This document shows, in pieces, positions 32,884 through 37,440 of a stretch of DNA of 37,440 nucleotides (positions within the stretch are counted from its first letter, which is position 1; every line of letters begins with the position of its first letter). Both the position numbers and the translations under genes were made by a program. The notes beneath the pieces are model-generated. The model saw nothing but the letters and a program-made list of their open reading frames with translations, searched no databases and was not told the origin of the DNA. The DNA is taken from positions 1-37,440 of the forward strand of contig JAEMRT010000048.1 in assembly GCA_016463225.1 (NCBI GenBank), in the 5' to 3' direction. This stretch comes from Sphingopyxis sp. (GTDB lineage: Bacteria; Pseudomonadota; Alphaproteobacteria; Sphingomonadales; Sphingomonadaceae).

Positions 32884-35800
32884 CGCATGGGCTCGCTTTC
32901 TGGAGGCTGAACGGGGGCGGACCTGGCCTTTTCGGCTGCTTCGGCTTCTTCCTGGGCGCGCATCAGCGCGGGCAGATTCTGTTCGATCAATAGCGACGGG
33001 TCGTAAAATCCCTTCGCCGAGGTCAGGAGCTGGCGGAACGGCGCCTTGATCTTGACGTTAAAGACCAGCGGGATCTTGGCGATCTGGTTGGTCAGGAAAT
33101 TGCGCGTCGCGCCCTCGCCCTGTCCTACGCCGCCAAAGCGAATGTCGGTCACCATTTCGCCGTCCAGATCCCCGTTCAAAATGATCGTCAAATCATCATA
33201 TTTCAGGCTGCGGAGCGCGCCAAAGGCAAAATTGGCGATGACCCCCAGATTGCGGTTCGACAGTTCGCCGACATAGGCGAGCGTCCCGCCGCCCTCGCGC
33301 GAATCGATACGCCCGCCAACGATGCGCCCGCCAAGGCCGCTGAACTCGACCGGCAACGTCCCGTCGAACTTGCCCGTCGCGTTGATATTCTCGAACCCGA
33401 AGCTTTGCAGGAATACCGCAGCGTCGATCCCGACGATGTCGAACGACAGCCGCCGCGTCTGCTCGGCGCCGAAATCGAGGGTGGTCGGATGCAGCAGCAA
33501 TTGCCCCCCTGCAAAGGGCCAGCTGCCGCCCTCGATCCGCACGCGGCTGTCGCCCAGCAGCTGATATTCGATTTCGCCGTCGAGCACCGGGATGCCGGGG
33601 TTGATCTCCTTGATCCTGGCGATCTGACCGGGCGCCGAGCGCAAGCCGATCAGATCGTCAAAGGTCAATGTGGTCGTCAGTCCGGACACGGGGCCGAACG
33701 CAGCGGCAAGACTGGCATCGGCGGTGGCAAAGGTGCCACGGCTCGTCACCCCCGCCGCGGTCCATTCGATGCGCCCGTCGCCGACCACCGACCCCTGCAC
33801 ATTGGCGACGACGCCGAGCGCGAGGCTGGTCAGCTGGTCGGGCTGGAACCGGTCGTCAAAGCGCAGCTCGCGAACCAACAGGTCGGCCGCCCCGCTGCCG
33901 TCGGCGAACCGGTGACGGATGACCGTGTCGAGAATCTTGGTGCCAGTCTTTTGCTCATTGAACTCCGCCTTGGCGTCGATCACCCCATCAGCGAAGCGCA
34001 GGCTGGCATTGTTGCTGACCAGCGGCGCAAAGCGCGCTTCGGGCGCTGCATCGGTCAGCAGCAGCCCGCCATCGAGCGTCAGCGCGCCCTCGGCCCAGCG
34101 CCATTCACCAGCGATCTCTCTCATATTCAGCGGCACCGCGCCGATCTTGCCGCTGGCGCCGCGCAGTTCGCCGACCATGCCCTGTGCTGTCGTGCGTCCC
34201 GCCACGCTCTGGGCGCTGAAGCGCGTGATGCTCTCCCCCTCCCCCAGCCGGAAGTCGGCCAACGCGAGCGACCAGCGCATCGCGGTCAGGTCGAAATTCG
34301 CCGGTCCGCTGGTCACCGCGAACGGCGAACTGCCGCTGGTGCCGCGCAGGTTAATGCCGGGGATGCGAATTTGCCCGCGCAGCCCGCCCGGCCCCGCGCT
34401 GAGCAAGGGGGCTCCCGCGCGACTACACAGGTCGATTGCGCTTTTGCCAATCTGGAAACCCGACACCGTGATGCGATCCGCGCTAACGCGGCTGCATCCG
34501 CCGTTGAGCGCGAGCGCGCCGGTGGGCGCGAGAAAGCCGTTCAGCGGGACGCTCAACCGCTCGACGCGCCCGCCAGCGAGCGGGCCGGACAGATCGGCGC
34601 GCGTCGCGAAGCGCAGCAGGCCGGTGCGGTCGCCCGAAAAACGCACCGGCGCCAGCGCGAGCCGTGCGCCGCCCGCCTGATAGGGATCGAGGTTGGCAAG
34701 TCCCGTGATCGACCCGTCGCCGCGGCGATCGAGGCTGACCCAGCCCGTCGGCAGGTCGCCGCCGCCAAAATTCCAGCGACCCGATGCCAGGATCGCTGGC
34801 TGCGACGCTCCGTAAACATAGCTGATGCGGCTGTCCGCGCTGCCGGTGAAGCGCGCGCCGCTCGCGCTCTTCAGTTGCGGCGCGATCAGGTCGATGCGCG
34901 CCAAATCCCCCTCCCCGCCAAGCGCAAAGTCGGCGCCGCCGCCGACATCGGCCAGCATCCGGCTAAACGCCGCGCTGGCTTTAGTCACCAGCGGCCCGAG
35001 CGGCGTTTCGGCAAGACCGCCGATACTGGCCGTGAGCGCGCGCCGCATCTCCGCGCTACCGCTGGCGCGCGCAAAGCGGACTTGGCCGTCAAATTTCGGG
35101 GCTGATCGACCCACGACGCCCTTTGCATCGATGCTCACCATCTCGGCAGCGAAGTCGGCACCGCGTACCCGCGCCATATCGGAGTCTACGTCTAGCGTTG
35201 TCGCGGCCGCAGTGCCCTCAAACTTGGCGAGCAGGCCCAAGCGATCTGCCTGTACCGGTCCGGCCAACAGCCCAGCGATGCTGGCGTCAGCTTCGCCCTT
35301 CCAGCTTTGCAAGTCTTCGGACAGCGACAGGTCGAGCGCGATTTGCGGCGACGCAGCGGTTACGCCGCCGTCGGCGCACGAGAGGCTGCTCCCGCGCAAG
35401 GGGCCGACAAGCTGGGGACGGACGTCGCGAACGAGAAGCGTGCCGTAAAAACTGATATCGCTGCCTTCGCATCCCGCGACCGCGACGCTGGGCGCCACAA
35501 GCGCAAGCTTGCCGGTGAAATCGCGGCGCAAATTGCCGCCGCCATTCAGCGCCGCGCCGACATTGCCCCACGGCGTTTCGACCCGCGCCCGCGCATCGCG
35601 CAACACAACGGCCAGGTCAGGCAAGGCAAAGGGATCGGTGCTGGTCGGATCGCGAAACTTGTCGAGCGCCCCGAACGAAAGCCGGTCGTCGATAAAGTGG
35701 CCATAGAGCCGGACGCCGTCGGCGCGAATTTCGGTGACATATGGCCCCGACCAGCCATAGCCGAGCAATATTTCGACCTTCTTTGCGGTCAGATCGGGAT

Positions 35801-36047
35801 TTTTGGGATCGCCGATCACGACATTCGACAGCCGCTCGCTGCGAAAACCGATCGCATCGATCTGATATTGCGCCGGGACGCCGCGGCTGCCGAGTTGGTC
35901 GGTGATGAAGCGGTCTGCAATCGGCTCGCGCGCGATCCATATCCCCGCAATCACGACGATGACCGCGCCTGCCGTCATCCAGCGCTTTTTGAACAGCACC
36001 GTCCGGTGATGCCATTTGCGCCGCGGTGCATTCTCAGCTTCAGTCAT
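32880..36047 (-). CDS. ydbH: YdbH family intermembrane phospholipid transport protein
   Basis: A 1055-residue AsmA-like protein anchored in the inner membrane by one helix at about 23-42 (RWMTAGAVIVVIAGIWIARE) with the rest in the periplasm. The body is repetitive beta-strand (many short SGxL/xGxV segments), fitting the hydrophobic groove through which TamB, YhdP and YdbH move phospholipids to the outer membrane. The conserved C-terminal part contains VLDGEIEYQLLGDSRVRIEG, GFENINATGKFDGTLPVEFS, GRIVGGRIDSREGGGTLAYVG and RSLKYDDLTIILNGDLDGEM. It is followed by ynbE and ydbL with overlaps, as in E. coli. The N-terminal half is too variable for detailed assignment. Confidence 0.9.
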   Translation of the reverse strand: MTEAENAPRRKWHHRTVLFKKRWMTAGAVIVVIAGIWIAREPIADRFITDQLGSRGVPAQYQIDAIGFRSERLSNVVIGDPKNPDLTAKKVEILLGYGWSGPYVTEIRADGVRLYGHFIDDRLSFGALDKFRDPTSTDPFALPDLAVVLRDARARVETPWGNVGAALNGGGNLRRDFTGKLALVAPSVAVAGCEGSDISFYGTLLVRDVRPQLVGPLRGSSLSCADGGVTAASPQIALDLSLSEDLQSWKGEADASIAGLLAGPVQADRLGLLAKFEGTAAATTLDVDSDMARVRGADFAAEMVSIDAKGVVGRSAPKFDGQVRFARASGSAEMRRALTASIGGLAETPLGPLVTKASAAFSRMLADVGGGADFALGGEGDLARIDLIAPQLKSASGARFTGSADSRISYVYGASQPAILASGRWNFGGGDLPTGWVSLDRRGDGSITGLANLDPYQAGGARLALAPVRFSGDRTGLLRFATRADLSGPLAGGRVERLSVPLNGFLAPTGALALNGGCSRVSADRITVSGFQIGKSAIDLCSRAGAPLLSAGPGGLRGQIRIPGINLRGTSGSSPFAVTSGPANFDLTAMRWSLALADFRLGEGESITRFSAQSVAGRTTAQGMVGELRGASGKIGAVPLNMREIAGEWRWAEGALTLDGGLLLTDAAPEARFAPLVSNNASLRFADGVIDAKAEFNEQKTGTKILDTVIRHRFADGSGAADLLVRELRFDDRFQPDQLTSLALGVVANVQGSVVGDGRIEWTAAGVTSRGTFATADASLAAAFGPVSGLTTTLTFDDLIGLRSAPGQIARIKEINPGIPVLDGEIEYQLLGDSRVRIEGGSWPFAGGQLLLHPTTLDFGAEQTRRLSFDIVGIDAAVFLQSFGFENINATGKFDGTLPVEFSGLGGRIVGGRIDSREGGGTLAYVGELSNRNLGVIANFAFGALRSLKYDDLTIILNGDLDGEMVTDIRFGGVGQGEGATRNFLTNQIAKIPLVFNVKIKAPFRQLLTSAKGFYDPSLLIEQNLPALMRAQEEAEAAEKARSAPVQPPESEPMR

Positions 36048-36250
36048 AACGGGGTCGCGAGATGCTGGAATTGGCGCGGGATCGCTGGGCGGCAGATGAC
36101 GTCATGGCGTTCAATTCGTCCCTCGACCCGCCGGTTTCCATCAGAGCAACGCCGGAAATCCCGTTTCGCTGCAACAAATTGGTCCGGATCGCCATCATCT
36201 GTGTCCTATGCCCGTTGAGTGCGCCTCACAAGGCGGTTATTCGGACAGCG

Positions 36251-36949
36251 ATGGCCGATGCCGATACGCCCGCTCCTCCCCCCGACCATGCGGGCCACCG
36301 CGTCCGGCTGCGCGGACGCTTGTTGGGCGGCGACGTCGAGGGCATGGCCGATTACGAGCTGGTTGAATATCTGCTCGCCCTCGCCATTCCACGCCGCGAC
36401 ACCAAGCCGCTGGCCAAGGCGCTGCTGCGCGAGTTCGGGTCGCTGGCGCAGCTGATCAGCGCCGATCCCGAATCGCTGCGCCGCGTCGAGGGGCTCGGCG
36501 ATACCGCCATCGCAGCACTGAAGATCGTTCAGGCCGCCAGCCTGCGGCTGCTGAAAGGCGAATTTCGTGACAAGCCCTTGCTCTCCAGCTGGGACGCGCT
36601 GCTCGACTGGCTGCGCGCCGACATGGGGCCGATCGATGTCGAGCGCGTCCGCGTCCTGTATCTCAATTCGCGCAACATGCTGATTCGCGACGAACTGGTG
36701 AGCGAGGGATCGATCGACCAGTCTGCGATCTATGTCCGCGAGGTGATCAAACGCGCGCTCGAACTTGGCGCTTCTGCAATCATTCTGATCCACAATCATC
36801 CCAGCGGCAGCCCCGAACCGAGCCGTCAGGACATCGCCATCACCCGCGAAATCGCCGATGCGGCGATCAGGCTGGGGATCGCGCTGCACGACCACATCGT
36901 GATCGGCGGGTCCGAGTATCGCAGCTTCCGCGCGATGGGGCTTTTATAG
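36251..36949 (+). CDS. radC: RadC/MPN+ family protein
   Basis: A 232-residue RadC homologue, of normal length. The N-terminal helix-hairpin-helix region reads MADYELVEYLLALAIPRRDT and FGSLAQLISADPESLRRVEG. The MPN+ (JAMM) metalloprotease-like domain carries the zinc motif H181-N-H183-P-S-G...D194 in LIHNHPSGSPEPSRQD, with LYLNSRNMLIRDELVSEGSI before it. Despite the name, a repair role is unproven; the fold suggests a metal-dependent hydrolase. The frame is open to 36062 but the added 63 residues resemble no RadC; ATG 36251 (MADADTPAPPPD) is the family-like start with a poor ribosome site. Divergent from ydbH; 36048-36250 shows no other clear site. Confidence 0.9.
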   Translation: MADADTPAPPPDHAGHRVRLRGRLLGGDVEGMADYELVEYLLALAIPRRDTKPLAKALLREFGSLAQLISADPESLRRVEGLGDTAIAALKIVQAASLRLLKGEFRDKPLLSSWDALLDWLRADMGPIDVERVRVLYLNSRNMLIRDELVSEGSIDQSAIYVREVIKRALELGASAIILIHNHPSGSPEPSRQDIAITREIADAAIRLGIALHDHIVIGGSEYRSFRAMGLL

Positions 36950-37009
36950 GGCCCAAACGGATGCAGCCGCCGAATCGCTCCGACGGCTGCACCACCCCGC
37001 GCGAGGCTG

Positions 37010-37440
37010 TTAAGCGCCGCGCGAAAGGAACCCGGTCAGTTCGGTCTTGTTGACCGCACCGGACTTGTCGCCATCCGCCGCGGCAAAGGCCTGACCGATC
37101 CAGGTCTTCACGTCGGCCGATTCAGGATCGACGCTCGGTTCGGTCGCCGCGCGCAACTTCTTCATCCACGAAGCAAATTCAGCGTTGTTCAGATCGCCAT
37201 TGGCATCCGCGTCATAGGTCGGAAATTCCTTGTCGACGATCTGGGCGATCTGGGTCGGCGTTGCCGCTGCTGCTGCGGGAGCCGCTTCGGTCGCTGCCGG
37301 GGGAGCCGAGGCATCAGGGGCAGGTGCCGATGCATCCGGGGCGGGCGCCGGGGCCGGTTCAGCAGGCATCGTCGCATCGGGCGTCGTTGCCGGTTCGGCG
37401 GCGGTCGTGGGGGCAGCCGGATCGGCGGCGGGGGCGGTTG
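37010..37440 (-). CDS. EF-hand protein with Pro/Ala-rich N-terminal region (partial)
   Basis: Runs off the right edge: the frame stays open from 37010 through 37440, so at least 143 codons are present and the start is outside. The visible N-terminal part is low-complexity Ala/Pro/Thr/Glu (about 65 residues, with near repeats such as APDASAP). The C-terminal 75 residues hold two EF-hand-like loops: DADANGDLNNAEF and AADGDKSGAVNKTEL, each with acidic residues at calcium positions 1, 3 and the final glutamate. Such proteins in sphingomonads are usually exported with a signal peptide, not visible here. Role unknown; calcium binding is inferred from the loops. Confidence 0.82.
   Translation of the reverse strand, partial: TAPAADPAAPTTAAEPATTPDATMPAEPAPAPAPDASAPAPDASAPPAATEAAPAAAAATPTQIAQIVDKEFPTYDADANGDLNNAEFASWMKKLRAATEPSVDPESADVKTWIGQAFAAADGDKSGAVNKTELTGFLSRGA

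Noticed and set aside
33405..35105. A 566-codon plus-strand open frame inside ydbH
   Set aside because: It is antisense to a recognised protein; the translation is rich in Arg, Ala, Gly and Asp with no domain, as expected for the opposite strand of GC-rich coding DNA.

Overview
The window reads as a GC-rich alphaproteobacterial chromosome, most probably from a sphingomonad (Sphingopyxis or Sphingomonas type). The evidence is a GcrA cell-cycle regulator, an F0 ATP synthase operon with separate b and b' subunits and no F1 genes beside it, a TonB-dependent receptor with its own FecI/FecR pair, and REP-like palindromes between genes. No rRNA, CRISPR array, insertion sequence, integrase or phage gene was seen. 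It looks like ordinary chromosomal core with a catabolic, accessory-leaning left third.

Left third (1-13.6 kb): a FecI-type sigma factor, FecR and an STN-containing TonB-dependent receptor form a tight surface-signalling operon. Next come two unlike acyl-CoA dehydrogenases on the minus strand, a divergent membrane-anchored metallo-beta-lactamase-fold hydrolase, a YghU-type glutathione transferase, a class III CoA transferase, and a large secreted beta-propeller/amidohydrolase fusion. This is consistent with uptake of an unknown ligand next to acyl-CoA catabolism, but no substrate can be read from the sequence.

Middle (13.6-22 kb): tRNA-Ser(CGA), a Yip1-type membrane protein, hspQ, an ABC-2 permease without an adjacent ATPase, gcrA followed by a hotdog thioesterase, a bidirectional terminator, an outer-membrane beta-barrel protein, parE, and a secreted serine hydrolase of the class A beta-lactamase/PBP fold.

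Minus-strand run (21.5-28.2 kb): uvrC, a thioesterase, recO, leuB, metZ, apaG and a LysR regulator lie head to tail with overlaps or short gaps. They join DNA repair with leucine and methionine synthesis. An SDR gene and a small exported protein of unknown function run the other way.

Right third (29.4-37.4 kb): atpI-atpB-atpE-b'-b on the minus strand has a recognisable sigma70 promoter, strong intercistronic hairpins and a terminator. Upstream of it is the ydbH-ynbE-ydbL operon, the proposed intermembrane lipid-transport bridge. Then come divergent radC and the C-terminal part of an EF-hand protein that runs off the window.

No gene-free stretch exceeds 300 bases. I did not find a convincing novel multi-gene system. 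The items most worth a second look are the probable two-subunit acyl-CoA dehydrogenase with a MerR/LiuR-like operator, the ydbH-ynbE-ydbL operon, the atp hairpins, and the serine hydrolase after parE.
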